Assembly (NCBI RefSeq): GCF_004792695.1
Contig: NZ_SRXU01000002.1
Coordinates: 558,001 to 622,000 of the forward strand
From: Sphingomonas naasensis
Lineage (GTDB): Bacteria > Pseudomonadota > Alphaproteobacteria > Sphingomonadales > Sphingomonadaceae
Length of the DNA stretch: 64,000 nt
Reading direction: 5' to 3'
In this document: one piece after another, positions 8,739 to 18,800 of the stretch
Layout: every line of letters begins with the position of its first letter
Position numbering within the stretch: position 1 is the first letter of the stretch
The notes under the pieces: generated by a model
Databases searched by the model: none
Told to the model about the DNA's origin: nothing
What the model saw: the letters and a program-made list of their open reading frames with translations, nothing else
Position numbers and translations under genes: made by a program

Positions 8739-9872
8739 TCAGACTGTGCCGGCGCGGGCGAGGCCCGGCGCGGCAGGGACAAGGTTGTGCGACGTGTTGC
8801 GGTTGGCCGGCGCATCCTTCGACTCGGGCGAGGTGCGGTTCGGGCCGTCGCCCTTCTCCTCGCCGTGCTTGAAGATCGCGCCCTTCGGCTTCTCGCCCGG
8901 CGGCGGCGGGGCGGCATGGCCGGGCGGCATGCCGGCGCCGGCATGCGGGTCATTCGGGTGCCCGCCGCCCGCGCGCATGTCGTGCTGCATCACGTCCTTC
9001 ATGCACGGCGTGCCGGGCTTGACGCAGCGATTGAACACGCGATCGAAGAGATCGGCGTCGACGCCCGCGAAATACATCGCCGGCGAGCGCTCGCTCGGCT
9101 TTTCGAGCGCAAGATAGCGCGCGGTGTCGAGCGCCTGCCCGCTGCCTTTCACGCGCGACACCCACGCGTCGAAGCCGCCCTGATCGACGCCGTAGAGCTT
9201 GAAGCGCATGCTCGAGAAACCGGCACCGCTGTAATTGGCGGACATGCCCTCGAACTGGCCGGGGCGGTTGAGCACCGCATGCATCGTGCTGCGCATGCCC
9301 GGCATCGTGTAGATCATGCCCGCCAGCGTCGGCGCGTAGAAGGTGTTCATCATGTTCGCCGAGGTGAGGTCGAAGCGGACCTGGCGATCGACCGGCAGCG
9401 CCAGCTCGTTGACCGTCGCGATGCCCTGTTCGGGGTAGATGAACAGCCATTTCCAGTCGAGCGAGACGACCTGGATGACGAGCGGCTTCGCCTTGGGATC
9501 GATCGCCTTCTCGGCCGAGATCCGGTTCAACGGACGGAACGGGTCGAGCAAATGCGTGCTCCACCAGGTCAGCGCGCCGAGGCAGATGATGATCAGCAGC
9601 GGCGCCGACCAGATGACCAGCTCGAGCGCGGTCGAATGGTCGAAATGCGGATCGTAGGTCGCATCCTTGTTGCCCTGGCGGTAGCGCCACGCGAACACGA
9701 CGATCAACGCGAGCACCGGCACGATGATCAGCAGCATCAGCGCCGTGGAGATATAGATGATGTCGCGCTGCTGAAGGGCGATGTCGCCGGCGGGATCGAG
9801 CACCGCGCCGTGACACCCCGCGAGCAGACCGGCGAGCGGCAGCAGGAGGAGGAGCCGGCGTGCAATGGACAT
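8739..9872 (-). CDS. cyoA: cytochrome o ubiquinol oxidase subunit II (lipoprotein)
   Basis: About 377 residues with a lipoprotein signal ending LAGLLAGC, two membrane helices and a periplasmic cupredoxin domain (GLDWKW-type region reads [20 protein letters not shown]). The CuA ligands of cytochrome c oxidases are missing, as expected for a quinol oxidase. An unusual Pro/His/Gly-rich hydrophilic tail of about 90 residues follows the cupredoxin domain. The ATG at 9872 is preferred; an ATG at 9890 has GGAGG too close to it. It is the first gene of cyoABCD-surf1-regBA. Confidence 0.95.
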   Translation of the reverse strand: MSIARRLLLLLPLAGLLAGCHGAVLDPAGDIALQQRDIIYISTALMLLIIVPVLALIVVFAWRYRQGNKDATYDPHFDHSTALELVIWSAPLLIIICLGALTWWSTHLLDPFRPLNRISAEKAIDPKAKPLVIQVVSLDWKWLFIYPEQGIATVNELALPVDRQVRFDLTSANMMNTFYAPTLAGMIYTMPGMRSTMHAVLNRPGQFEGMSANYSGAGFSSMRFKLYGVDQGGFDAWVSRVKGSGQALDTARYLALEKPSERSPAMYFAGVDADLFDRVFNRCVKPGTPCMKDVMQHDMRAGGGHPNDPHAGAGMPPGHAAPPPPGEKPKGAIFKHGEEKGDGPNRTSPESKDAPANRNTSHNLVPAAPGLARAGTV

Positions 9873-9929
9873 GGGTGTGTCTTCGCGCATGGACCTCCGC
9901 CTATCCCGGCGCCCCGCTGCGCCGACATT

Positions 9930-9981
9930 GGACATTTTGTCCTATCCCCGCCGTTGCGCTTTTCTGGTGCAACGCGCGTTG
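9930..9981. promoter_or_regulatory. palindromes in the cyoA/transporter divergent promoter region
   Basis: Two perfect palindromes lie in the 148-base gap between divergently oriented cyoA and the MHS transporter. GGACA-TTT-TGTCC occupies 9930-9942 and CAACGCGCGTTG occupies 9970-9981. Their position suits operators controlling one or both genes. I do not know the cognate regulator, and neither resembles an FNR box. Confidence 0.4.
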
Positions 9982-10020
9982 AAACGCAATAACATCAAAA
10001 AAGGCTGCCGGAGCTAGCGA

Positions 10021-11385
10021 ATGAGTGCACCGATCGCCGCGTCGAACTCGACGCCCCTCGAACGCGATGCCCGCATCGTGAATGCCCGTGACCACAAGAT
10101 CGCGCCAGGCGAGATCGCCATCGGCGTGATCATCGGCCGCACCAGCGAATTCTTCGACTTCTTCGTCTACGCGATCGCCTCGGTGCTGGTCTTCCCGGCG
10201 GTGGTGTTCCCCTTCGTCGATCCGCTCACCGGCACGCTCTATTCGTTCGGTCTGTTCGCGCTGGCCTTCATCGCCCGCCCGCTCGGCTCGGCGATCTTCA
10301 TGTGGGTCGACCGCAATCACGGCAAGGGCGTCAAGCTGACGATCGCGCTGTTCCTGCTCGGCGGATCGACGATGGCGATCTCGTTCCTGCCCGGCTACGC
10401 CTCGATCGGCATCGCCGCGGTCTGGCTGCTCGCGCTCGCACGAGTCGCGCAGGGCGTGGCGCTCGGCGGCACATGGGACGGCCTGCCCTCGCTGCTCGCG
10501 CTCAACGCGCCGCGCGAGCATCGCGGCTGGTATGCGATGATCCCCCAGCTCGGCGCGCCGCTCGGCCTGATCGTCGCCGCCGCGCTCTTCGCCTTCTTCC
10601 TGTCGACGCTGTCGAGCGAGGACTTCCTGTCGTGGGGCTGGCGCTATCCGTTCTTCGTCGCCTTCGCGATCAACGTGGTCGCGCTGTTCGCGCGGCTGCG
10701 CCTCGTCGCCACGCCGGAGTTCGAGCGGCTGTTCGAGAGCCGCGAGCTTCAGCCCGCCCCGATCGTCGAGACGATCCGCGAGGAAGGCCGCACCGTGCTG
10801 CTCGGCGCGTTCGCGCCGCTCGCCAGCTTCGCGCTGTTCCATCTGGTGACGGTGTTCCCGCTGTCGTGGGTCGTGCTCAACACCGGCGAGACCGTGGTCC
10901 GCTTCCTCGTAATCGAGATCATCGGCGCGGTGGTCTGCGTTCTGTCGATCCTCGCCTCGGGGCTGATCGCAGACATCGTCGGGCGCCGCGCGGTGCTCGG
11001 CGTCTCGGCAGTGCTGATAGGCGCCTATAGTGGCTTCGCCCCGCAGCTGCTGGGTGCCGGCAGCTTCGGCGAGACGGTGTACATGATCGCCGGCTTCGTG
11101 CTGCTCGGGCTCGCCTTCGGCCAGTCGTCGGGCGCGGTGAACGGCAGCTTCTCGAACGAGCGCCGCTATACCGGCGCGGCGATCACCGCCAACCTCTCCT
11201 GGCTGATCGGCGCCGGCTTCGCGCCGCTCGTCGCGCTCGCGCTGGCGAGCAATTTCGGCCTGTGGTCGGTCGGCGCCTATCTGCTCTCGGGTGCGGTCTG
11301 CACGCTCGTCGCGCTGGCGATCAACAAGGATTGGGCGCAGCCCTTCGGCCTCGTCGCGCGCGCGGAGCCCGAGCCACAGGCGTGA
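10021..11385 (+). CDS. MFS transporter, metabolite:H+ symporter (MHS) type
   Basis: A 454-residue protein with about 12 hydrophobic segments. The opening GVIIGRTSEFFDFFVYAIAS and FIARPLGSAIFMWVDRNHGK match the MHS subgroup of the major facilitator superfamily, which imports organic acids, shikimate or osmolytes with protons. The substrate cannot be inferred. GGAG lies 8 bases before the ATG. It is divergent from cyoA and ends 55 bases before the next gene. Confidence 0.85.
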   Translation: MSAPIAASNSTPLERDARIVNARDHKIAPGEIAIGVIIGRTSEFFDFFVYAIASVLVFPAVVFPFVDPLTGTLYSFGLFALAFIARPLGSAIFMWVDRNHGKGVKLTIALFLLGGSTMAISFLPGYASIGIAAVWLLALARVAQGVALGGTWDGLPSLLALNAPREHRGWYAMIPQLGAPLGLIVAAALFAFFLSTLSSEDFLSWGWRYPFFVAFAINVVALFARLRLVATPEFERLFESRELQPAPIVETIREEGRTVLLGAFAPLASFALFHLVTVFPLSWVVLNTGETVVRFLVIEIIGAVVCVLSILASGLIADIVGRRAVLGVSAVLIGAYSGFAPQLLGAGSFGETVYMIAGFVLLGLAFGQSSGAVNGSFSNERRYTGAAITANLSWLIGAGFAPLVALALASNFGLWSVGAYLLSGAVCTLVALAINKDWAQPFGLVARAEPEPQA

Positions 11386-11440
11386 CACTCTTCGTCCTCC
11401 TCGCGCGTTGCGCTTCGCGTGCAGCACACAGGAGGACGGG

Positions 11441-11737
11441 ATGCCCCGTGGCGACAAGTCGAGCTACACCGACAAGCAGAAGCGCAAGGCCGGGCATATC
11501 GAGCAAGGCTATGAGGACCGCGGCGTAAGCCACAAGGAAGCCGAGCGCCGCGCCTGGGCCACCGTCAACAGCGAGTCCGGCGGCGGCAAGAAGTCCGGAT
11601 CGGGCCGCGGCAAGAAGGAAAGCCACGAATCCGCGCGCAAGGGCGGCCGGAAGGCCGGATCGAGCCAGAGCGCCGAGAAACGCTCCGCCGCCGCGAAAAA
11701 GGGTTGGGAGACGCGCCGCCGCCGCGGCAACGGATGA
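11441..11737 (+). CDS. small basic Gly/Lys-rich protein, probably stress- or DNA-associated
   Basis: A 98-residue, very basic protein preceded by GGAGG 5 bases upstream of the ATG. The first half (YTDKQKRKAGHIEQGY, then GVSHKEAERRAWATVN) is compact and helical. The second half is low-complexity Gly/Lys/Ser repeats ending AAKKGWETRRRR, similar to KGG-type stress proteins. Relatives are often labelled plasmid stabilization protein; nothing here shows a toxin or antitoxin role. DNA or RNA binding is plausible from charge alone. Confidence 0.7.
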   Translation: MPRGDKSSYTDKQKRKAGHIEQGYEDRGVSHKEAERRAWATVNSESGGGKKSGSGRGKKESHESARKGGRKAGSSQSAEKRSAAAKKGWETRRRRGNG

Positions 11738-11744
11738 TCGGCAC

Positions 11745-12119
11745 ATGAGCGTCATCGGCTGGAAACTCGATCGCGATCAGCGCACGGAGCTGCTCGCGCA
11801 ATTCCCGCCCGAATGGCCCGATGTGATCGCCGATCATGTGACGCTCGCGGCGTATGTCGACGCCGAGGCTCTCCTTCCCGCCCCGGTACATGCCGAAATC
11901 GTCGGCGAGATCAGCGACGGCGAGGGATTGCAGGCAATGGTGGTCGCGCTCGACGGCGGCACCGATCGGCCGGACGGCTCTGTTTGGCACATCACCTGGT
12001 CGCTCGATCTGTCCGGTGGCCGCAAGCCGGTCGAGAGCAACGCGCTGATCGCCGAACGCGGCTGGCGGCCGCTCGCTGCACCGGTAGCGATCCGGCTCAC
12101 GCCGGCGCGGCTCGACTGA
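11745..12119 (+). CDS. hypothetical protein with two HxT motifs (possible 2H-phosphoesterase-like fold)
   Basis: The 124-residue soluble protein has two short motifs, HVTL near residue 31 and HITW near residue 82, spaced as in the 2H phosphoesterase superfamily (LigT/CPDase-like), where such histidines cut 2',3'-cyclic or 2'-5' phosphodiester bonds. A conserved-looking patch GRKPVESNALI follows the second motif. At 124 residues it is shorter than typical 2H enzymes. It starts 7 bases after the preceding stop, so the two small genes are probably one transcript. The function is inferred from motif spacing only. Confidence 0.6.
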   Translation: MSVIGWKLDRDQRTELLAQFPPEWPDVIADHVTLAAYVDAEALLPAPVHAEIVGEISDGEGLQAMVVALDGGTDRPDGSVWHITWSLDLSGGRKPVESNALIAERGWRPLAAPVAIRLTPARLD

Positions 12120-12162
12120 TGCAGCGCGATCGCGTCCGCGACGGCATCCCCGCCGCATCGCC

Positions 12163-12822
12163 ATGACCGATTTCGCGCGGCTCCGGGACCGGATGGTCGA
12201 GGTCCAGCTCGCGCGGCGCGGGATCCGGGACGCGAGGGTGCTGACGGCGATGCGCGCGGTGCCGCGCGAGCGCTTCGTCGACACCGGGCTCGCGCCATAT
12301 GCCTATCGCGATTCGCCGCTCCCGATCGCAGCGGGCCAGACCATCTCGCAGCCGTGGATCGTCGCCGCGATGATCGAGGCGGCCACGCTCGAGCCGGGCG
12401 ATCGCGTGCTCGAGGTCGGCGCGGGGTCGGGCTATGCGGCGGCGGTGCTCGGCCGGATCGCGGCCCGCGTCGTCGCGATCGAGCGCCACCCGGCGCTCGC
12501 CGCGCTGGCGCGCGAACGGATCGCGGCGCTGGGCTATGACAATGTCGAGATCCATGTCGGCGACGGCAGCTGCGGGCTGGCGGCGGCGGCGCCGTTCGAC
12601 GCGATCCTCGTCGCCGCCGGCGCACCGGCGGTGCCGCCGGCGCTGCGCGAGCAACTCGCGCCGGGCGGGCGCCTGATCATCCCGATCGGCGCGCCCGGCG
12701 AGCAGAAGCTCCGCAAGCTGACCCGCACCGCTGCGGCATGCTTCGCCGAACAGGATCTCGGCACGGTGGCCTTCGTCCCGTTGATCGGCGCGCAGGGCTG
12801 GCGGAACGGCTCGACCGAATGA
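12163..12822 (+). CDS. pcm: protein-L-isoaspartate O-methyltransferase
   Basis: The 219-residue enzyme methylates isoaspartyl residues in damaged proteins using S-adenosylmethionine. It has the Pcm N-terminus (VPRERFVD, then YRDSPLPIAAGQTISQPWIV) and the Rossmann SAM motif VLEVGAGSGYAAAVL, followed by VVAIERHPALA. Length fits the family. It follows the two small genes on the same strand and converges on the secreted hypothetical gene ending at 12833. Confidence 0.95.
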   Translation: MTDFARLRDRMVEVQLARRGIRDARVLTAMRAVPRERFVDTGLAPYAYRDSPLPIAAGQTISQPWIVAAMIEAATLEPGDRVLEVGAGSGYAAAVLGRIAARVVAIERHPALAALARERIAALGYDNVEIHVGDGSCGLAAAAPFDAILVAAGAPAVPPALREQLAPGGRLIIPIGAPGEQKLRKLTRTAAACFAEQDLGTVAFVPLIGAQGWRNGSTE

Positions 12823-12832
12823 CGCCGGCGCG

Positions 12833-13567
12833 CTAGCCCGCCGGCGCAAACCCGGTATCGGTCAGCCGAAGGCGGCGCAGATCGACCCCCATCTCGCTCT
12901 GGAAGCGTGCGACGGCCGCGTCTCCGAGCCGCTGCATCAGCACCCGGTCGCCACGCCGGATGGCGTCGTCGAAGGCGGCATGCTGGATCAGGAAATTGAG
13001 GATCAATATCTCCGAGAATTCCTGCCGCTGCGCCTCGCCCATGCGCAGCTGCGCGGGATTGGCGACCAACATCGCACGGACCTGCGCGCGCACGCCCAGC
13101 ACCTGGGCGCGGTTGTTGTCGGCGGTGTTGGCCATCGCCCAATTGAGGATCCAGTAGGCCGTCAGCGCATCGGCCATGTCGTTGGTGCGCAGCCCGTCAT
13201 TGGCGACGAGCTGCGCCCAGTTCCGCACCGGATCGGTCTTCTCCATCACCGCGGCGAGCTTCGCGGCATCGGCGGCACCGACCTTCCCACCCATCCACGA
13301 CGCGAAGTGCCGGCGCACCCGCGCGCTCACTGCCGGCGAGGGGCGATAGCTGGTCGCCGCCGCGGCGCCGGGAGCGGCAGGAACGGCCCTTTCGGCGGGC
13401 TGTCGCGCCGGTCGGTCGAGCGGCGCGCCGATCGCCGCCTCGACTCGCTGGCGGTTGAGGATGTCCGACAGGACATAGTTATGCGGCAGCACGGTCCCCA
13501 TTTCCTGCGCCGCGGCAGGGGCCGCCAGCCCGACGAGGAGGGAGAGGATCGCAGCAGCAACGCGCAT
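12833..13567 (-). CDS. exported hypothetical protein, 244 aa
   Basis: An N-terminal signal peptide is clear (hydrophobic ILSLLVGLAAPAAAQ with a likely AXA cleavage site). The mature part has a Pro/Ala-rich linker (about 50-75) and then an all-helical domain with repeated ALTAYWILNWAMAN-like amphipathic stretches. No catalytic motif is apparent. It may belong to a domain-of-unknown-function family of secreted helical proteins, but I do not recognise it with certainty. Confidence 0.75.
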   Translation of the reverse strand: MRVAAAILSLLVGLAAPAAAQEMGTVLPHNYVLSDILNRQRVEAAIGAPLDRPARQPAERAVPAAPGAAAATSYRPSPAVSARVRRHFASWMGGKVGAADAAKLAAVMEKTDPVRNWAQLVANDGLRTNDMADALTAYWILNWAMANTADNNRAQVLGVRAQVRAMLVANPAQLRMGEAQRQEFSEILILNFLIQHAAFDDAIRRGDRVLMQRLGDAAVARFQSEMGVDLRRLRLTDTGFAPAG

Positions 13568-13669
13568 CGACGGGGAACTCCGCTCGAATTTCGCCTTGCT
13601 TAGCCGCGCGGCATGACAGGGCCAAACGCGCGACGATCATCTCGTCACAGGCTCGGCGCGTTCGAACGT

Positions 13670-15685
13670 CTAGCGCAGCCGCCGGAAGCGGATCGCGGTG
13701 CCGCCGCCGGGAGCCAGCGCCAGATCGAGCACATCGTCGCGCGTCACCACCCGCTTCTCGATCCGATAGGCCTGCGGATTGGTGCGATAGTCCGCCTGCG
13801 GCCCGTCGGCATAGATCTGCGCCTCGTAGCGCGCGCCGCTCGCGAGGAAGTCGAGCGGCTCGCGCAGCGTCCGCGCATTCTCGTCGGTGATCGCGCCGAG
13901 ATACCAATCCTCTCCGCCCCGCTCCTGCCGCGCGACGACGACATAGTCGCCGATCGCGGCCTGGAGCGTGCGCGAGCGTTCCCAGTCGGTCGGCACGTCC
14001 TTGATGAACTGGAAGGCGTCGGGCCGCGCCTCGTAATTCTCGGGCAGGTCGGCCGCCATCTGCACCGGCGAGTAGAGCACGACATATTCGGCGAGCTGGG
14101 TCGCCAGCGTCGACTGGACGCGTCGGGTCAGCTCGGTCTGGCCATGGGCGAGATCGAAGATGCCCGGCGTGAAGTCCATCGGCCCCGCCAGCATCCGGGC
14201 GAAGGGCAGGATGGTGAGATGCTCGGGCGGGTTGGTCGGCACGCCCCACGCGTTGAATTCCTGCCCGCGCGCGCCTTCGCGGCTGATCATGTTGGGCCAG
14301 GTGCGCCGGAGCCCGGTGTCCTTGACCGGCTCGTGCGCGTCGATCGCGATGCGGTGCTTCGCCGCGACCTCGGCGACGCGGAGATGGTGGCGGACCATAT
14401 ATTGCCCCGCGAACCATTGCTTGCCGCCGCGCGCGTCGACCACCTCGCCGCTATGGCGGACATAGCCGGTCTTGACCACGCCGACGCCGAGCCTCTGGTA
14501 CATCGCCATCGCGTCCTCGAGCTGGCGCTCGTAATTCTCGACCGCGCCCGCGGTCTCGTTGTGCCCGATCAGCTGGACGCCCTTCTCGCGCGCATAGGCG
14601 GCGAGCGCGGGCGCGTCGAAATCGGGATAGGCCCTGGTGAAGCTGAACTTGTCGCCATTGGCGATCCACTCGCCGTCCCAGCCCTGGTTCCAGCCTTCGA
14701 CCAGCACCCCGCCGAACCCGTTCTTGGCGGCGAAGTCGATATAGCGCTTCACATTCGCGGTGTTGGCGCCGTGGCGATAGCCGCTGCCCCAGGTCGAGTG
14801 GTTGAGATGCATCTCCCACCAGATCCCGACATATTTGCCCGGCTTGAACCACGAGACGTCACCCAGCTTGTTGGGCGCGTTGAGGTTGAGCTCGATCCGG
14901 CTGTCGGCCAGCGCCGCGGGGCTGTCGCCGATCAGCACGGTGCGCCACGGCGTGACGAACGGACCCGTCTTCTCGGCGGCGGTGCCGTCGGGCGCGGGCA
15001 TCAGCGACGCGGTCAGCGTCCCCGTCCCGTTGCCGGCGAGCAGCATGCTCGGAAAGTCGATCAGCGCCGCCTCGTGGAACGACAGATAGACGCCATTGTC
15101 GCCCTTCAGCGTCAGCGGAGTCTCGGCAAGCGTGATCCGGCGCGCATCGGTCTGGGTGTAGAGATATTCGTCACGCTCCTGCCCCAGCGCCTGATACCAC
15201 CACGCCTGGTTGCTTCCGACCGGGCGGAACTGGGTGCGATCGGCGGTGACCTTGACGGTCTGCCCGGCCGGGACTGCGTAGCCATAGCGGAGGCCCAGCC
15301 CGTCATCGAACAGCCGGAACGTCACCTCGACCGCCCGGTTCAGCGCCGTGTCCCCGTGCAGCGTCACCGTCAGTTCATTGTGCCGGTCGCGGATCATCCG
15401 CTGCTCGCCCCAGGGCTGCTCCCAGCTCGTATCCACCGCATCGCGGCGCGGATTGTCGAGCCCGGTGAAGCGCGGCGCCACTTCGCCTTCGAAGGTCAGC
15501 CCAAGCTCGCCCGGCGCGAGCACCGGCTTGCCCTGTCGGCTGACCTCATAGGTCGCCTTGCCGCCCGCCACTTCGACGCAAAGCTCGAGCAGCTTGCCCG
15601 GCGATTGCACGCACTCGCGCGCTTCGGCCGCGGCGATGCCGTGCGTGAGCGCGACGAGCGAGACGGCGGCGAGGCGGAGAGGCAT
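13670..15685 (-). CDS. glycoside hydrolase family 97 (alpha-glucosidase-like)
   Basis: A 671-residue secreted or periplasmic enzyme: signal peptide, N-terminal beta-supersandwich domain (about 25-290), catalytic (beta/alpha)8 barrel and C-terminal beta domain. Barrel motifs include GKYVGIWWEMH, GVLVEGWNQGW, AIDAHEPVKDTGLRRTWPN and ISREGARGQEFNAW. The Glu residues of HEP and of REGARGQE correspond to carboxylates of inverting GH97 enzymes, and the segment VGVVKTGYV lacks the Asp nucleophile of retaining GH97 alpha-galactosidases. Adjacent sugar uptake genes suggest it cleaves maltodextrin-like glucans. A GTG at 15691 is an alternative start. Confidence 0.93.
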   Translation of the reverse strand: MPLRLAAVSLVALTHGIAAAEARECVQSPGKLLELCVEVAGGKATYEVSRQGKPVLAPGELGLTFEGEVAPRFTGLDNPRRDAVDTSWEQPWGEQRMIRDRHNELTVTLHGDTALNRAVEVTFRLFDDGLGLRYGYAVPAGQTVKVTADRTQFRPVGSNQAWWYQALGQERDEYLYTQTDARRITLAETPLTLKGDNGVYLSFHEAALIDFPSMLLAGNGTGTLTASLMPAPDGTAAEKTGPFVTPWRTVLIGDSPAALADSRIELNLNAPNKLGDVSWFKPGKYVGIWWEMHLNHSTWGSGYRHGANTANVKRYIDFAAKNGFGGVLVEGWNQGWDGEWIANGDKFSFTRAYPDFDAPALAAYAREKGVQLIGHNETAGAVENYERQLEDAMAMYQRLGVGVVKTGYVRHSGEVVDARGGKQWFAGQYMVRHHLRVAEVAAKHRIAIDAHEPVKDTGLRRTWPNMISREGARGQEFNAWGVPTNPPEHLTILPFARMLAGPMDFTPGIFDLAHGQTELTRRVQSTLATQLAEYVVLYSPVQMAADLPENYEARPDAFQFIKDVPTDWERSRTLQAAIGDYVVVARQERGGEDWYLGAITDENARTLREPLDFLASGARYEAQIYADGPQADYRTNPQAYRIEKRVVTRDDVLDLALAPGGGTAIRFRRLR

Positions 15686-15818
15686 GGACACGTCCTTTGC
15701 GAAGGTTGGAACCGGCCGTCGCCGCGCCGACGCGCGTCGCGCAGCCCAACCGGAGTCTTCAGAACCCGAAAAAAATCGCGCCGCCGCCGGGGTCGCGCGG
15801 CGGCGCGAGGGAGGGTCG

Positions 15819-18800
15819 TCAGAACTTGGCGCGAACGCCGAACTGGAAGCGCCGATCGACGCGGCTCCACGCGGAGTCCCGGTAGACCGGCCGCGCGCCG
15901 GGGGTCGCGGGCGAGTCCCCGAAGATCTGCTGCTGGTACACGCTGGTGGTGTTGAGCAGGTTCGATGCGTCGACCGAGAATTCGAGATAGCGGTTGACCG
16001 ACAGGCGCAGCGATCCGTCGAGATAGCCCGCCGCCTTCTGGAACACCGGCAGGCCGATGCAGCAGTCGAGATTCTGGGTCAGGTAGCGCGAGCGCCAGTT
16101 ATAGGCGAGGCGGAAGCCCACCGGCCCCTTCTCGTACAGCGCCACCGCGTTGAAGGTGTGCTTCGAGATGCCCGCCAGCTGGTGCGAGTCGAGCACCGAT
16201 CCGGTGCCGCCCAGCGCCGGCTGCCCGGCGCCGACCGCGCCGAGATTGGCGCTCGACGAGGCGTTGAGCAGGTTGGAGTTGTTGATCCCCGACTGATGGA
16301 CATAGGTGTAGTTGAGCTGGGTGCCGAACCCGCTCAGCAGCCCGGGCAGGAAATCGAAGAAGGTCTGCACCGCGCCCTCGAAGCCGAGCAGCTCGCCGCC
16401 GTCCTTCGCATTGGCCGGGCCGAGGATCTGCACCGTCTGGGTCGAGCCATTGTTGAGGAAGCTGGTCGCGCCGAACTGGCCGAAGGTGATGCTGCCGTTG
16501 AGCTTCTTGTAGAAGCCGGTGAGCGTCAGCGAGCTGCTCTTGCCCATATAATGCTCGAACGACAGGTCGAACTGATCGGCGGTGATCGGCTTGAGCGCGG
16601 CGTTGCCGGCATTGGCCTGGAACACGAAATTATAGCCGGTCACATTCGCCGCGGTGTGCGCCGCGGTCGGCGAATTGTAGACGATGTACGGCGAGTCCGG
16701 CGTCGTGGCGTAGATCGGCCCGTTGATCGCCACGCTGTTGCGCAGGAAGCCGATATCGGGCCGCGACATCGCCCGCGAATAGGCGAAGCGGATATAGCTC
16801 CTGTCGTCGAGCCCGAAGCGGACGTTGAAGCTCGGCAGCCATTCGGTGCTCGACGCCTTGTAGGTGTTCGCCTGCGCCGCGCCGTTGGCGAAGGCGCGGA
16901 TCGCCGGCGTCAGATAGCAGGCGGGATTGACGATGTTGTTGCCGCTGAGCGGCGTGCCGCACGGCTGGAGATTGGCGAACACGTCGGCGTTCGGGAAGGC
17001 GATGCTGCCTTCGCTGGTCTCGCGCGTCTTGACCACGCGGACGCCGACATTGCCGACCACGCTGACGCCGCCGATCATCTTGTCGTCGCCACCGAAGCGC
17101 AGCATCAGATAGGCCGCCTCGGTCTGCTCGCGCACCTTGAGCATTTCGCCCGGCGTGAAGCAGTCGTCGACCGTGGCCTCGGCGCGATCGCAGATCGCGG
17201 TATAGCCCGGCAGGATCGGCGAATGGGTGGTGGCGCCGCTCAGCGACGTGAGCAGATGGTTGAAGTCCTTGAGCGTGTCGCGGTTGAGGAAGACCAGCGG
17301 GCCATTGGGGAAGACCTTGCCGTCGTAGAGGCCGCCCATGTCATAGGATTCCCAGATCCCGGCGCCATAGCCGCTGAAATTGGGGTGCCCGGCGTTGCCG
17401 CCGCAATTGCCGGTGTTGGTCGGATAGGCGCCGCCGGTGGTGTTGTCGGCGTTGAAGCCCGGGCCGTTGCAATACCAGGGCTGCGCGATCGGGGTCCAGT
17501 TGAACGTCGAGTAGCGGACATTCTGCTTGCGATCGGCATAGCGTACGCCGCCCTTGATCGAGTCGAACCAGCCGTCCCCGCCGAATTCATATTCGAGGTC
17601 GCCGCGCAGCGCGAGCGCGTTGGCGTCATTGTCCTCGACATGGCCCTGGATGAACGGGATCCAGTAATTATGGGCATTGGCGAGCCCGCCCGTCGCGTAA
17701 TTCACGTTCGAGCCGGGCAGATAGGCGATCTGAGGGGTTCCGTCCTTGTTGGTGCTGTACTGGAAGTTCGCCATCGATCCCGAGGCGACGAGGATGTCGT
17801 TATTGTAGGTCGACGCGTCGATATATTGCGCGTCGAGGTTGACGTGGACGCGGTCCGAGACATCCCATTTGAAATTGGCCGAATAATCGCGCGTCCCTTC
17901 GCGATGGGCGAAGTTGCGCGCCTCGTTCTCGAGATAGAGCCCGTCGCGCAGCGTGGTGCACACCGAAGGCGCGGCGCAATTGTTGACGAACGGCAGCCCG
18001 GGGACCGCCGATCCGGCGTTGATCGCCGCCTGCGTGCTCTCCCATGTTCCGCTGAAGCTGCCATGGCCCTGCGTCAGCACGCCCGACTGGAGCATGCCGT
18101 TCGAACCGAACACCAAGGCGCCGCTGCCATCGGCCGGCCCGAGCGCGGTCCCGGTACGCGGATTGAACGCCGGCGTGCCGAAATAATTGCCGTCGAGCTT
18201 GGCGTGGCTCGCGCGCTCGAACCAGCCGTTGCGATAGTGCGAGTCGACATATTGCAGCGTCGCGTGGACGGTGCCTTCATTGTTCTCATATTGCGCGGCG
18301 AGCGCGATGCCGCGGCGCTTGCGGTCGTAATCGACCTCGGAGAAGCGCACGCCGTCGGGCGCATAGACGAAGCCGTTGCCGCCGAACGGATTGGCGGTGC
18401 AGCCGATGCTGCCGTCCGAGGTGACGTTGCCCGCCGCCGGGGTCCCGAAGCCCGCGCTGCAATAGGTGTCGATCTTGTCCATGATCACGCTCTCCGTGCG
18501 CGTGACGACATGGCTCTGGGCATAGCTGGCGAGCAGGCCGAAACGGCCGATCGGCGTCTCGAAGGTGTTGCTGATCAGCGCGGAGAATTCGGGGGTCCAG
18601 CGCCCCGAACGATCGCCATAGTTCATCCGGAAATTGCCGGTGACGAGCAGCCCGTTCTGATCGAACGGCACACGGGTGCGCAGATTGACCGTGCCGGCGA
18701 TGCCGCCCTCGATCATCTCGGCGGTCTGGTTCTTGTAGGCGTCGACGCCCGCCAGCAGCTCGGGCGAGACGTCGTTGAACTGGAGCCCGCGCGCCGAATC

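Noticed and set aside
9873..10020. FNR/FixK box before cyoA
   Set aside because: No TTGAT-N4-ATCAA-like match in the gap; the palindromes present are of another type.
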